Shown: positions 9,878-19,673, counted from the stretch's first letter. The stretch is 64,000 nt of DNA from Bradyrhizobium sp. Ec3.3 (GCF_000472925.1 NZ_AXAS01000045.1:18440-82439); one strand, 5' to 3'. Numbers and translations: made by a program. The notes: a model not told the origin generated them from the sequence alone.

Positions 9878-9906
9878 GCATGGGTGAGGCGCGTCCTCAC
9901 CCATGC
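9878..9906 (+). terminator. Perfect 12-bp stem-loop, possible terminator
   Basis: GCATGGGTGAGG and its exact inverse CCTCACCCATGC flank a 5-base loop, 43 bases after the stop at 9834. There is no run of T after it, so a factor-independent terminator is uncertain; it could be an RNA-stability hairpin. Confidence 0.45.
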
Positions 9907-10041
9907 GCAAGCCGCCGCGGCGTTATTGATTCACGCTAGCTCAATGAAATCGGAATGCGCTTAACTATCGCAGAAAGAAACAGACCGCTAGCGAATCAAG
10001 CGGTATATATCACCAGCAGACCCGCATGTGTTTGGTGTTTT

Positions 10042-10236
10042 ATGAACGAGGATTTCTATCGGGCTCGGGCCTCCTTGGTCCGCGACATCGCTGAGCAAGC
10101 TGATCCGTTTACCAAGCAACGTCTCTTGAAGCTTGCCGATCAATATGAGGTCAGGGCAGGCAACCCGTCACGCGCTTCACGCTCCATAGCGCGACCCATT
10201 CCGCTTCCGCCTACGCAGCCACGTGGTAAGGCGTGA
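10042..10236 (+). CDS. Small conserved helical protein of rhizobial type
   Basis: The 64-residue protein begins MNEDFYRARASLVRDIAEQ and continues DPFTKQRLLKLADQYE, a helical pair that I recognise as a common short hypothetical protein of Bradyrhizobium, without a known function. The start ATG at 10042 is preferred over upstream in-frame codons because the conserved part begins there. Confidence 0.55.
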   Translation: MNEDFYRARASLVRDIAEQADPFTKQRLLKLADQYEVRAGNPSRASRSIARPIPLPPTQPRGKA

Positions 10237-10371
10237 CCGGCTATTCGCGACTAACGAGCGGCGCATCAGGACGCGCATCGAACCCGAAACTATCTCAGTC
10301 ACGGGAAAGCCGACGCTCGCTGGGTGGGAATTCAAAAGCAAAAACTGAATGAAGCCCAGACTTCCGACGCC

Positions 10372-10700
10372 CTAGGCAGATTTGCGCTGGCTTGCCGACG
10401 GTTTTTTGGACACTGCTGCCTTCTTCGGCTTCTTGCCTTCAATCGGCAGCAGCATCTCCTTCTGGTCGCTCGCTGCCTTGCACGGCTTCTTCGCTGATTT
10501 CGCCGGAGCCGCTTCCTGCCCAACACTGCGGCGCAGCGCTTCCATCAGATCGACGACGTTCTCGCCGCGCGTCGGTGTGATGGGCTTGCCTGCACACTTG
10601 CTGTTGATGAGGTCGATGAGGGCCGTCTCATAGTGATCCTCGAACTTGTTCGGCTCGAAACGAGCCTGCTTCTGGTTCACGATGTGCTTCGCGGCCGCAG
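10372..10700 (-). pseudogene. Ku C-terminal fragment (non-homologous end joining)
   Basis: The frame reads KHIVNQKQARFEPNKFED, then HYETALIDLINSKCAGKPI, then a lysine-rich tail. This is the end of the bacterial Ku core and its basic C-terminal tail. The N-terminal two thirds of the roughly 290-residue Ku protein is missing: before about 10700 the frame no longer matches. Ku binds DNA ends and recruits LigD; this copy cannot. The tail itself is intact to the stop at 10372. Confidence 0.75.
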
Positions 10701-10867
10701 ACCAGCCGGGGAAGCGCTGAGCCCGAAAAACGCCGGGTCACAGGGCGCGAGGAAGTCGGCATCCGAACTGTCAAGGGATAGGCGAGACGCCTCGGCCTTG
10801 TCCAGCCCGCCATCCTCGCCTAGAACACGCCCCAACCGCACGGGGCATCCCCGATTTGGCGCCTTCA

Positions 10868-10957
10868 GGAGAGGTGGCAGAGTGGTTGAATGCACCGCAC
10901 TCGAAATGCGGCATAGGTGCAAGCCTATCGGGGGTTCGAATCCCTCCCTCTCCGCCA
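10868..10957 (+). tRNA. tRNA-Ser (anticodon CGA)
   Basis: The gene folds as a class II tRNA: acceptor stem GGAGAGG pairing with CCTCTCC, anticodon loop with CGA, a long variable arm, the T arm GGGTTCGAATCCC, discriminator G and an encoded CCA at 10955-10957. Serine tRNAs are frequent integration sites. I found no second copy of its 3' end in the window. Confidence 0.95.
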
Positions 10958-11220
10958 GCAATGACGTGTTTTCAATGACTTACACGACGGTCTGGTACCT
11001 GTCCCCTAATCAATCCCCTTTTCGTGCGGCCCGCCGGAACCCCTCTTCGGCCTCGTCGGCTTCGCATCGGAGATACATTGCGTGGTCACCGTAACCGCTA
11101 TGACCAACCCGGCAAATATCGACGTGGCGTCAATCGCGCGAGGTGCCGGCTGCGAGTCGTTGCGTTCTTCGGGCCCGCCGTCCGATTGGCGGCGCAGGTC
11201 CTCGACCACCCTTCAGCGCG

Positions 11221-11280
11221 AACGTCTCTTTGGACCGGGCGGCGTGAATCGCGCCCGTCCCGATGTCAGATTTTACAAAA
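11221..11280 (+). repeat. Dispersed repeat, copy 1
   Basis: The segment starting AACGTCTCTTTGGACC and ending in an A/T-rich run matches 14627-14686 with about seven mismatches over the first 46 bases; weaker similarity extends about 50 bases upstream. It lies in a gene-free stretch. Copy 2 is in the same orientation. Confidence 0.55.
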
Positions 11281-11363
11281 AAGAAAATTTGAAAATTGTG
11301 GCCGTGCGTTTTGCGCGCGCTACGGCTTCAGCATCGCCTGCATCAATCCAGTAATGCTTCTGC

Positions 11364-12323
11364 CTATGGAGTCGCCTTATCATTCGAAGTCGGCTGATCG
11401 TTGTTGTTGACGTGTCGTCTAACTAATAAATTGGCGTGTTTTTTTTCGAGAGCACTCACAACAGCATTCAGCAAAACATCTCCTCTGTTAGTGATCGTAT
11501 AATCACACAATGATCTAGCGACCCTGGCGGTAGCAGCAGCAAACAAAATTACGTTCGGGCGGATCCTATCAGTGCTCGGAGCTGCAAAAATAGATTCTGC
11601 CAAAACAAAACCCGCTGCAGCGTGGGCGTTGGCCTCTTTATTAAACTCCGTCAGGGCGATCTCTCGCGCACGCTCGTACCCGCTCAATACGACATCTACC
11701 GGTTTGATAAACTTGTTCGCTTCCTCACTGTTTGGAAAATCAAAATAATGGACTTTGCACATCGACAGCGGTCGCTTCAAGTTTTCGGTGTCAGCTGGAC
11801 GCCATACATTGGAAATGATAATATCGAAGGGGGTTATCTGCATTGCGTCCGTTGCCTCCTTAGTCGAAGACGCTGTGACCACGGAAATCTTCAGCTTCTC
11901 CAAGATGCCGACGATTGTGTTGTTGAATGGATTGTTTGGCTTACTTTTTGACCATCCATCATCGACCCAAAGTATACGCGATTCAACAATCGCTGGAGCA
12001 ACTCTCGAGGCGCGAACAATAGCGACTTGTGCCAGCTTTTCATCAAAGGAGTCTTCGGACGATTTTGCCAGCCGTTGCAAATCGTTCGTTGCTTGGTCAA
12101 TTGTCTCCCGCTGGAACTTGAAGCCAAAGAGCTCGCCGCCAGACAACGAGAACAACCAGTCTTCAACGAAATCTCTGTCGTGCAAAGCCCAGCCTATAAG
12201 GACCACCAAAGCTAAGGCTTTCAGCAATTGCGAGAAGCCTGTTAGGAAATTTGACGAGCCGTCTGCTTTACGTGGTGCTGAAGCAGCATGCGCTTCGTGC
12301 TTTCGATTAGCGTCCGCTTTCAT
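11364..12323 (-). CDS. Membrane-anchored protein with degenerate receiver-like domain
   Basis: From ATG 12323 the protein has a basic N-terminus, one membrane helix (FSQLLKALALVVLIGWAL, about 30-47), a helical linker, and a domain that begins ILWVDDGWSKSKPN and continues to PFDIIISNVWRP. This resembles a CheY-like receiver: the acidic pair is present, but the usual phosphoacceptor aspartate is replaced (SN where LD is normal). The C-terminal part is unassigned. The ORF could extend to 12533, but ATG 12323 has a G-rich site 7 bases upstream. Possibly a signal sensor or an inactive scaffold; the function is unknown. Confidence 0.5.
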   Translation of the reverse strand: MKADANRKHEAHAASAPRKADGSSNFLTGFSQLLKALALVVLIGWALHDRDFVEDWLFSLSGGELFGFKFQRETIDQATNDLQRLAKSSEDSFDEKLAQVAIVRASRVAPAIVESRILWVDDGWSKSKPNNPFNNTIVGILEKLKISVVTASSTKEATDAMQITPFDIIISNVWRPADTENLKRPLSMCKVHYFDFPNSEEANKFIKPVDVVLSGYERAREIALTEFNKEANAHAAAGFVLAESIFAAPSTDRIRPNVILFAAATARVARSLCDYTITNRGDVLLNAVVSALEKKHANLLVRRHVNNNDQPTSNDKATP

Positions 12324-12601
12324 GAAAGTGGCCCCCAGCCCAAAGACGTGAGCAACACGAGCAAATGCCCTTTTAGGGTGACTATACCAAAGCGCGTGTT
12401 CGCAGGTAAGGATTGTGGATTGAAATTGAACCTGGAGCGCGACTTGACCTGAACTACTGCTCTTGCCCCTCAATGATGCCCGAGGCAAAGTAAAGTAATT
12501 TTGTTGACACAGAGGCGGCCTCTTTGCGGTCATTGCCCGCAGGAGGCGTCACTCGGCGCCGCGAGCTGATTTGGGATCGAGATGATCCTGCATGACCGAC
12601 C

Positions 12602-13937
12602 GTGACCTGGGCACTGAGTAAGATCAGGGCGCTCCTGCAAAAGACGGTCGCCAATGGCTGTCCCGTGGAAGAGGCGTTGGCAGCGCATGCGAAGGCGCAA
12701 GCCCTCATCGACAAGTATCAGGTAGGCCACGAGGAGCTTTACGGCACCGGGCCGGGACCACGATCGCGGAAACCCCAACCCGAGCCCGCCGAGCCGAAAC
12801 AAGAGCAACAGCCAGAGCCCAAAAAAATCCGCTGGCATCGGCGTGCGGTTTCCATTTAAGGCCGCGAGATCGCCGTCGGCATCCTGTTGATCGTGGCGGT
12901 GCTGTGGGGCAAGTCGGTGGTTACCGGCGTGAGCGGGCTGTTCAAGCCTTCGCAGGTCGGAGAAGCGTCGAAGGACAATGTGGCGCCGCCGTGGACAGCG
13001 TCAGGGCGGCAGCCACCGCCGCAACAGCAACAGATACCGCCCGCTATCAGCGTACCAGCGGCGGATCAGATATTCCCGCAGGCAAGCCAGGAAGCTGCCT
13101 CTAGCGAAGGACGCTTCCTAGTCTCCGTGTCTTCGCAGCTGACCGAGACTGAGGCACAGGCCTCGTTCCAGGCGATGCAGAAAAAGTATCCAGACCAGCT
13201 CGGCTCGCGCTCGCCCGTCATCAAGCGGTACGACGCAAAGAATGGTGTGTACTATCGTGCGATGGTCGGCCCCTTCGCATCGCGTGAAGGGGCCACGCGC
13301 TTTTGCGACAATTACGAGGCCGTCGGTGGCCAGTGCCTCGGCGTGCTGCCGGCCTCCAGCGTGGCTACTGGCGCCCCTGCCCCGGAGCCGATCGCCCCCG
13401 TGGCGCAGCGCGTCGTGCTCTATGACGAGGATCCGTCCGATCCCAAGGGCAAGCATTATGTCGGCTCGGTGGTCTGGCGCGCCGAGCCGATCAAGGCGTC
13501 TGGCAACCAGCGGCCCGACATTGCCGTACGCGCCGACATCGACATCCCCGACCGCAAGTTCAAGATGACGATGTCGTTCCGCCGCAACACCGATTCATCG
13601 CTGCCGGCGAGCCACACCGCGGAGCTGACCTTCATCCTGCCGCAGGACTTTTCCGGCGGCGGCGTCGCCAACGTCCCCGGCATCCTGATGAGGTCGAACC
13701 TCCAGGCGCGCGGCACGCTGCTTGCGGGCCTTGCGGTGAAGGTCGCCGACGGCTTCTTCCTGGTCGGCCTCTCCAACGTCGGTGCCAACCGCGCGCAACA
13801 TCGAGCTTTTGGAGGAGCGCTCCTGGTTCGACATACCGCTGGTCTACGCCAACCAGCGTCGTGCCATCATCGCGATCGAAAAGGGCGCACCGGGTGAACG
13901 CGCGTTCAAGGATGCCTTCGCCGCATGGGGAGAATAG
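12602..13937 (+). pseudogene. DUF2786 / membrane helix / SPOR-like protein gene broken by an in-frame stop and a frameshift
   Basis: The first part (from GTG 12602) matches DUF2786: KIRALLQKTVANGCPVEEAL and HAKAQALIDKYQVG. It ends at TAA 12857-12859, but the same frame continues with a membrane helix (EIAVGILLIVAVLW), a proline/glutamine-rich linker, and a SPOR-like fold (RFLVSVSSQLTETEAQASF; YYRAMVGPFASREGATRFC). Near 13795 the frame shifts by one base; the original C-terminus continues in another frame (RNIELLEERSWFDIPLVYAN, then to the stop at 13937). A third lesion is possible at the start, where ATG 12592 runs into a stop. Originally one protein of about 440 residues with a cytoplasmic head and an envelope domain. 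Confidence 0.75.
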
Positions 13938-14165
13938 CCGTTTGGCACAGGACATAGCCGAGGGTCCAACTGCTAAGACGCTTTACCGGTTTCCGGAACT
14001 AGTACCTTCAGGGTGCCCCGCTGGCGACGCAAAATGCTCGACCGACCAAGAAGGGTGATCCATTGGATAAGGCCCTTCAACCATGGCGATCATAAAACCT
14101 CGTTTGAACTCCGATAGAATTTCTGGCTGTAGCGTGTTACTGGAATATCCGCCCGAGTGCGAACA
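13938..14165. other. No gene seen
   Basis: A short gap before the secreted protein at 14166. No feature recognised. Confidence 0.3.
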
Positions 14166-14441
14166 ATGCGACGAATGAGGTTTTCAATTATGTGCGTTGC
14201 TCTGGCACTCTGGGTGCTGGTCTTTGGCCTGTTGATGCAGCGTGTGTTCGCGCAAGAGAAGCCACAAACGATGCGACAGTTTTGCGGCTTGGAAATGAAG
14301 CCATACCCTTGTCCGCCGTCCTGGCCGTATTGTGGTTATGAAATTACATCCCCTTGCCCCAGCTGGTGGCTAAGAGACGACAAGAACAAGCCCCGCGAGG
14401 AAAAGCGCGATCTCCCTGATCTCCTCCGCCGTCACCGATGA
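14166..14441 (+). CDS. Small secreted cysteine/proline-rich protein
   Basis: The protein has a signal peptide (MRFSIMCVALALWVLVFGLL, cleavage near VFAQ) and a short mature part with paired cysteines and prolines: FCGLEMKPYPCPPSWPYCGY and SPCPSWWL. The tail is very charged. Start codons at 14157 (GTG), 14166 and 14175 are all possible. No family recognised; a periplasmic disulfide protein is likely. Confidence 0.5.
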   Translation: MRRMRFSIMCVALALWVLVFGLLMQRVFAQEKPQTMRQFCGLEMKPYPCPPSWPYCGYEITSPCPSWWLRDDKNKPREEKRDLPDLLRRHR

Positions 14442-14626
14442 TGAGCTCTTGCATCCTGTTGCGGAGATGAATGATTGCACTCAAATCCTTGGCGGCGTGA
14501 TGGATCTGTCTGCCGCTCGATCTTATGGACCGGATCTGCAACGATCCGTGTAAGTCTACGCTTAAGTCCAATAGCGGACGGATTTCGGACGGCGCGAAGG
14601 TTCTTGAGACCATCGACCATTCCCGC

Positions 14627-14686
14627 AACGTCTCTTTGGACCCGGCGACGCGAATCGCGCCCGCCCCAATGGCGGATTTTTTTAAA
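14627..14686 (+). repeat. Dispersed repeat, copy 2
   Basis: Diverged copy of the segment at 11221-11280, same orientation. It sits in a gene-free stretch of about 970 bases (14442-15411), which otherwise holds only the tRNA-Gly relic at 15029 and the promoter region of the DISARM operon. Confidence 0.55.
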
Positions 14687-15028
14687 ATAAAAAATCAACC
14701 GGGGGCTGGAGCGTCTCGGTCCGTGTCACCGGCGCCGGCTTTAAGGGAATCCAGTATCGGCCGCGGACGTTGAGGTTGAAGTACGCGCCTTTCAACCGCG
14801 CGGCGAGCCCGCGCGAGTTCGAGCACGGGGAAGTTAGGGATCTCATAACTCGCGCTGGGACCCGAACCAAGCGCCTAACTAAATGGCTGCAACCAAAGGA
14901 CCCCGTGGCGACAACCGTCAATTGACCCCACCATTGGCTCCGCTGCGGCAGGTTTGGCCGACCGTTGATGCAACCCTTCGATCTCGCAATCCCTGGGGGT
15001 TGTTTTTTCGGGCGTGAAGAGTTTCGCA

Positions 15029-15087
15029 GCGGGCCGTAGGGATCAGTCTTCCAAGCTGAATACGAGGATTCGATTCCCTTCACCTGC
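15029..15087 (+). pseudogene. Decayed tRNA-Gly (UCC) copy, possible island attachment site
   Basis: The anticodon loop CTTCCAA with stem GCTGA, the variable region and the T arm (GAGGATTCGATTCCCTT) followed by CACCTGC match the 3' half of tRNA-Gly(UCC). The 5' half is shortened to GCGGGCCGTAGGGATCAG, so most of the D arm is missing, and the acceptor and T stems carry mismatches. Such 3' tRNA copies are left behind by islands that integrate into tRNA genes. It lies 325 bases before the DISARM operon. Confidence 0.65.
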
Positions 15088-15411
15088 GCCGACGGCATGC
15101 GTGCGCGGCAACCAACGCAAAGCGACCTGTGGACAATGGAATCCACTCGAAAATTGTTGCTACCTTGTCCATTATAACCACTCTTAAGGGCTCCGGATCT
15201 CAGCACGAAGACCATGTCCGCCAAGGCCGCTTAGAACGGCTTCGGCTTGCTACTGGACGCGGCGCGCGCCGAGCCGTTGACCATAGAAAGGGTACGGGCG
15301 GTCGATCGTCGTGGTCGTAGCCGTCGAGGAGTTCGAGTGACTTTCGGCGAAGCGAAGTGAGACGGAGCCGGACGTGTCGCGGGGCAACAAGCTAAAGTGA
15401 TAAGGGAATCG

Positions 15412-16512
15412 ATGGGACGGCGCGGGGGCAAGACTACATGCAAGCCAAGGGGCGGCAAGCCCGTGGTCCGAGGTGTCGATTTATTTTGTGGTGTAGGAGG
15501 CCTGACGAGAGGTCTTGAGAAGGCTGGAATCGATGTCTGTCTTGGCGTCGATATTGATCCCGCATGCGAATTCCCGTTTACGGCTAACAACGATGCGAAG
15601 TTCTGCCTCAAGTCGGTGGCTGACCTGTCGGCGTCCGATCTGAGAGGGTCGATCGAGGGGGCCCCTTTCACGCTCCTAGCCGGTTGCGCGCCGTGCCAGC
15701 CTTTTTCGACGTACCAGCAAAAACTCGGCCCGTCTGACGGGCGCTGGAACTTGCTCGAGCACTTCGCGCGTCTGGCTCGTGAGTTGGAACCGGATCTCAT
15801 CACCATGGAAAACGTGCCTAATCTGAGTCGTCAGGACATCTTCCATGATTTCGTGTCCACACTCGAGGAACTCGATTTTCATGTGACGTTTGAGGTCGTC
15901 AATTGCGTCGATTACGGCGTCCCGCAGCTAAGGCAGCGGCTAGTGCTGCTGGCGTCCAGACTCGGGCCGTGCGAACTGACTAGGCCAAGCGCGCGCGCAA
16001 AGCTGAAGACGGTTCGGGATGCCATCAAAGGCCTCCCCAAACTCGAAGCCGGTGGCGCGTGTAAACACGATCCTCTGCATCAGTCCAGCGAGCTTTCCGA
16101 ACTGAACTTGAAGCGTATCCGCGCATCCAAGCCGGGCGGATCGTGGCGTGACTGGAAGAAGGATTTGATCGCTGACTGCCACAAGCGCAGCTCCGGCAAG
16201 TCCTATCCGAGCGTTTACGGCAGGATGGCATGGGACGAGCCTGCCCCCACGGTGACGACTCAATTTTTTGGCTTCGGGAGCGGCCGCTTCGGTCATCCCG
16301 AACAAGACAGGGCGATTTCGCTGCGCGAGGGAGCGATCCTTCAAAGCTTTCCGAAGGGGTACAAGTTCGTTCCGAAGGACGAACCAATCCACCGCAAGAC
16401 CATAGGCCGTTTGATCGGCAATGCCGTGCCGGTCAAACTTGCAGAAGCGATCGGCAAATCAATTCTCCAGCACGTCAACGAGCATAGATCGACCGATAGA
16501 AAGGCCGCCTAA
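15412..16512 (+). CDS. C5-cytosine DNA methyltransferase of the DISARM operon (DrmMII-like)
   Basis: The enzyme has all main motifs of C5 methyltransferases in order: I (GVDLFCGVGGLTRGLEKAG, about 20-38), IV with the catalytic cysteine (GCAPCQPFST, about 90), VI (MENVPNLS), VIII (QLRQRLVLLA), a short target-recognition region and X (LIGNAVPVKLAEAI). It transfers a methyl group from SAM to cytosine, which should mark host DNA as self. ATG 15412 has AAGGGA just upstream and is preferred over GTG 15397. The stop overlaps the drmD start (TAATG), so this is the first gene of the operon. Confidence 0.88.
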   Translation: MGRRGGKTTCKPRGGKPVVRGVDLFCGVGGLTRGLEKAGIDVCLGVDIDPACEFPFTANNDAKFCLKSVADLSASDLRGSIEGAPFTLLAGCAPCQPFSTYQQKLGPSDGRWNLLEHFARLARELEPDLITMENVPNLSRQDIFHDFVSTLEELDFHVTFEVVNCVDYGVPQLRQRLVLLASRLGPCELTRPSARAKLKTVRDAIKGLPKLEAGGACKHDPLHQSSELSELNLKRIRASKPGGSWRDWKKDLIADCHKRSSGKSYPSVYGRMAWDEPAPTVTTQFFGFGSGRFGHPEQDRAISLREGAILQSFPKGYKFVPKDEPIHRKTIGRLIGNAVPVKLAEAIGKSILQHVNEHRSTDRKAA

Positions 16513-19500
16513 TGAGCGTCGGAGCTCAGAAGCGCCAGGCCACGGAGAGCGCTATCATCCGGTCAGCTCCCGAGCCGGGCCAACTCGTCGAAGTCCGAAG
16601 GCGTCAGTGGATCGTCGCTGAGACCGATGCATCCAACGGAAGCGGGGAGATCGCGGCTCCGCAGCATCGTCTCACGCTCACGTCGATCGACGAAGACAGC
16701 TTGGGTGAGCAGCTCGAAGTTATCTGGGAGATCGAGCCGGGCGCTCATATCATTGAGCGCGCGGGCTTGCCCTCGATGACGGGCCGAGACAATTCAGAAA
16801 GGCTGGAGGCGTTTCTCGACGCGGTCAGGTGGGGTGCGGCAACCAACGCAGACCGAGGTTTCCTCCAAGCCCCGTTTCGTAGTGGCGTCAGCATCGAAGA
16901 GTTTCAGCTCGATCCGCTCGTTCGGGCGATCGATATGGCTCGCGCCAATCTCCTGATCGCGGACGACGTCGGTCTCGGCAAGACAATAGAGGCAGGCCTT
17001 GTCGTACAAGAATTGCTTCTACGGCACCGTGCACGGACGGTTTTCGTCGTATGCCCGGCTTCGCTGCAGGAGAAATGGCGTGTCGAGATGCTGGAGAAGT
17101 TCGGTCTAGAGTTCAAGATCGTCGACACCGCGTACGTCAAAGAACTTCGACGCGGTCGTGGCATCCACGCCAATCCCTGGACGTCGTTCCCGCGCCTGAT
17201 CACTTCGATCGACTGGATCAAATCGGGCGAAGCACTGCGCATGCTACGCGACGTCCTGCCCGTCAGATCCAGCTATCCGCGCAAGTTCGATATCTTGGTT
17301 GTCGACGAGGCGCACAACGTCGCGCCTGCCGGATCAGCTCATTACGTGCTCGAAAGCCAGCGCACGCAGCTCATCCGTAAGATCGCGCCTCACTTCCAGC
17401 ATCGCCTGTTCCTGACCGCGACACCACACAATGGCTACACGGAGTCGTTCACGTCGTTGCTCGAACTCCTCGACGATCAACGCTTCTCAAGGAACATCCT
17501 TCCCGACGACAAGCAGCTCTCGCAAGTCATGGTCCGGCGGTTGAAGACCGACTTGCTCGACAAGGATGGAAAGCCCCTCTACCCGAAGCGAAACTTGCAA
17601 GCGCTCGCCGTTCCGTTCACTGCCGAGGAACGCCGCATCCAGAAGCTGCTTGAGGCCTATTGCGTCAGCCGTGAAAAGACCTGCGCACAAGCAGGGGCTG
17701 CCGCCACCAGCTTCATCAACAACCTGCTCAAGAAACGTCTCTTTTCATCTCCCGCCGCGTTTGCATCGACCTTGGAGAGGCACTACGCGACCCTCACGAG
17801 CGGCAAAGCCGCTCAGAAACCTGACGAGATGTCAGATCGCATCCTGCGCAAAGCCATCCTCAAGGCGGAGGAGGATTATGCCGACGATGCGGAGGTGGAG
17901 GCTGCTCAAACCGAAGCGGTCGACGAAGCCACCAAGCGGAGCCCGGCGCTGACGGCCGACGAAGAGCGGATAATCGGCGAAATGCGCGATTGGGCGCAGA
18001 AAGCGAGCCGTCGCATCGACTCCAAAGGGAAGGCGATCATCGATTGGCTGGAGGCCAACCTCAAGACTGCCGGTGCCTGGAACGACCGCAGGGTCATCCT
18101 GTTCACCGAGTACCGAACTACCCATCAGTGGCTGCAGCAAATCCTCGCGTCCCATGGTTTCGGTGGGGACTATCTCTCCATAATCCACGGCGGGATGGAT
18201 CACGAGGACCGCGAGATCGTTAAAGCCGCGTTCCAAACCAATCCGAAAGACGCCCCGGTCCGCATCTTACTCGCGACGGACGCCGCCTCGGAGGGCATCG
18301 ACCTCCAAAACTACTGCAACTGCCTCATTCACGTGGAGATTCCGTACAATCCCAACGTGATGGAGCAGCGCAACGGCCGCATCGACCGGCACGGTCAAAA
18401 GGAAACGGAGGTGCTGATCTGGCATCCCGTGGACGGCGGCGCAGCGGCCGACGGCTCTTTCGGCGGGCACAGCGAGGACATCATTCGCGCCTTGAAGAAG
18501 CTCGAGGCGATGCGCGAGGACATGGGCAGTGTCAACCCGGTGATCGCGCCACAGATGGCAGGGCTAATCGAAGGCAGCCGCCGCGAACTCGACACGCGCG
18601 AAGCCGAAGCACGCGCCGCGAAGGTAAGGCGCTTCGTGAGAGCCGAGCAGCAGCTCAAGGATCGCATAGCCAAGCTGCATGAACGTCTCCAGGAAACGTC
18701 GAAGGATTTTCACCTGTCCCCGGACCGCAGCTATGCGGCGGTGAAGACCGCCCTCGCTCTCGAAAAGCGACCGTCGCTCAAGCCGGTCGATCTCCCGGGC
18801 GCGCCGGCGGGCTCGGTGTTCGAGATGCCGCCTCTCACCGGTTCGTGGTCGCGCTGTGGCGAGGGTCTCCATCACCCGCACACCGGCAAGTTACGTCCGA
18901 TCACCTTCGATCATGCGGTTGCCAAGGGCCGGGACGACGTCGTCCTCGTTCACCTCAATCACCGCCTCGTACAAATGTGCCTTCGCCTGCTTCGCGCTGA
19001 AGTGTGGGCCCAGAACGACGTCAAGAAACTGCACCGCGTCGATGTGCGAGCGCTGCCGTCATCGATGATCAATGATGTCGCGGTGGCGGTGATATCGCGC
19101 CTTGTCGTGACCGGGGGCAACCACCATCGTTTGCATGAGGAACTCACCGTTGCTGGCGGCTATCTGAAGGACGATGCATTCAGCCGCGAAACGCGCGTCA
19201 CACAGGTCAACGACTGGCTGGATAAGGCGGCTTCGATCGATGCCCCCAACCGCTTGTTCGAAGGATTGAAGCGGCGCTTCGAGAAGTCACAGGAAGGCGT
19301 TCAGCAGGCCGTGGAGGCGCGTTCCCGGGAGCGGCTTCGAAATCTCGAGAACACGCTCGAAGCCCGGCAGCAGCAGGAGATCGGCAATATAACCGCGGTG
19401 CTGGACGAACTCGAGCGCGCCATTACCGCCGAGCTTCGCAAAGAGGAGGAGCCCGAGCAGCTCGACTGGATCAAGACGCTTCATGAAGACGAGCGCTTGC

Positions 19501-19673
19501 AGGTCCGGCGCGACATCGACGCCTTGAAACATCGACTTGCCCGTATTCCCGCCGAGAAGCAGGAGGAGATCGAGTCGATCCGCAAGCGCTTTGCCGGATA
19601 TCAGGTCAAGACCTTCCCGGTCGCCGTCATACTGTTGGTTCCCGAGAACCACCCGTGGAGACGCGCGGCATGA
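16512..19673 (+). CDS. drmD: DISARM helicase DrmD (SNF2-like)
   Basis: This 1,053-residue SF2 helicase has Walker A in ADDVGLGKTIEAGL (about 150), the DEAH box in ILVVDEAHN (about 262), motif III (LFLTATPHNGY) and a helicase C domain ending with the arginine finger region (NVMEQRNGRIDRHGQK, about 615-630). A long coiled C-terminal region follows (about 690-1040, many E/R/K/Q). SNF2-type DrmD together with DrmMI defines class 1 DISARM. It probably translocates on incoming DNA. It overlaps drmMI by 4 bases (ATGA). Confidence 0.88.
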   Translation: MSVGAQKRQATESAIIRSAPEPGQLVEVRRRQWIVAETDASNGSGEIAAPQHRLTLTSIDEDSLGEQLEVIWEIEPGAHIIERAGLPSMTGRDNSERLEAFLDAVRWGAATNADRGFLQAPFRSGVSIEEFQLDPLVRAIDMARANLLIADDVGLGKTIEAGLVVQELLLRHRARTVFVVCPASLQEKWRVEMLEKFGLEFKIVDTAYVKELRRGRGIHANPWTSFPRLITSIDWIKSGEALRMLRDVLPVRSSYPRKFDILVVDEAHNVAPAGSAHYVLESQRTQLIRKIAPHFQHRLFLTATPHNGYTESFTSLLELLDDQRFSRNILPDDKQLSQVMVRRLKTDLLDKDGKPLYPKRNLQALAVPFTAEERRIQKLLEAYCVSREKTCAQAGAAATSFINNLLKKRLFSSPAAFASTLERHYATLTSGKAAQKPDEMSDRILRKAILKAEEDYADDAEVEAAQTEAVDEATKRSPALTADEERIIGEMRDWAQKASRRIDSKGKAIIDWLEANLKTAGAWNDRRVILFTEYRTTHQWLQQILASHGFGGDYLSIIHGGMDHEDREIVKAAFQTNPKDAPVRILLATDAASEGIDLQNYCNCLIHVEIPYNPNVMEQRNGRIDRHGQKETEVLIWHPVDGGAAADGSFGGHSEDIIRALKKLEAMREDMGSVNPVIAPQMAGLIEGSRRELDTREAEARAAKVRRFVRAEQQLKDRIAKLHERLQETSKDFHLSPDRSYAAVKTALALEKRPSLKPVDLPGAPAGSVFEMPPLTGSWSRCGEGLHHPHTGKLRPITFDHAVAKGRDDVVLVHLNHRLVQMCLRLLRAEVWAQNDVKKLHRVDVRALPSSMINDVAVAVISRLVVTGGNHHRLHEELTVAGGYLKDDAFSRETRVTQVNDWLDKAASIDAPNRLFEGLKRRFEKSQEGVQQAVEARSRERLRNLENTLEARQQQEIGNITAVLDELERAITAELRKEEEPEQLDWIKTLHEDERLQVRRDIDALKHRLARIPAEKQEEIESIRKRFAGYQVKTFPVAVILLVPENHPWRRAA

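Noticed and set aside
10868..10957. tRNA-Ser as integration site of a nearby island
   Set aside because: No second copy of its 3' end was found in the window and no integrase lies next to it, so I only note the tRNA.
14682..15224. Minus-strand frame of 180 codons before DISARM
   Set aside because: It covers the tRNA-Gly relic and a dispersed repeat and has no recognisable protein pattern.
18267..18470. Short minus-strand frames inside drmD and drmMI
   Set aside because: Shadows of the helicase and methyltransferase frames.
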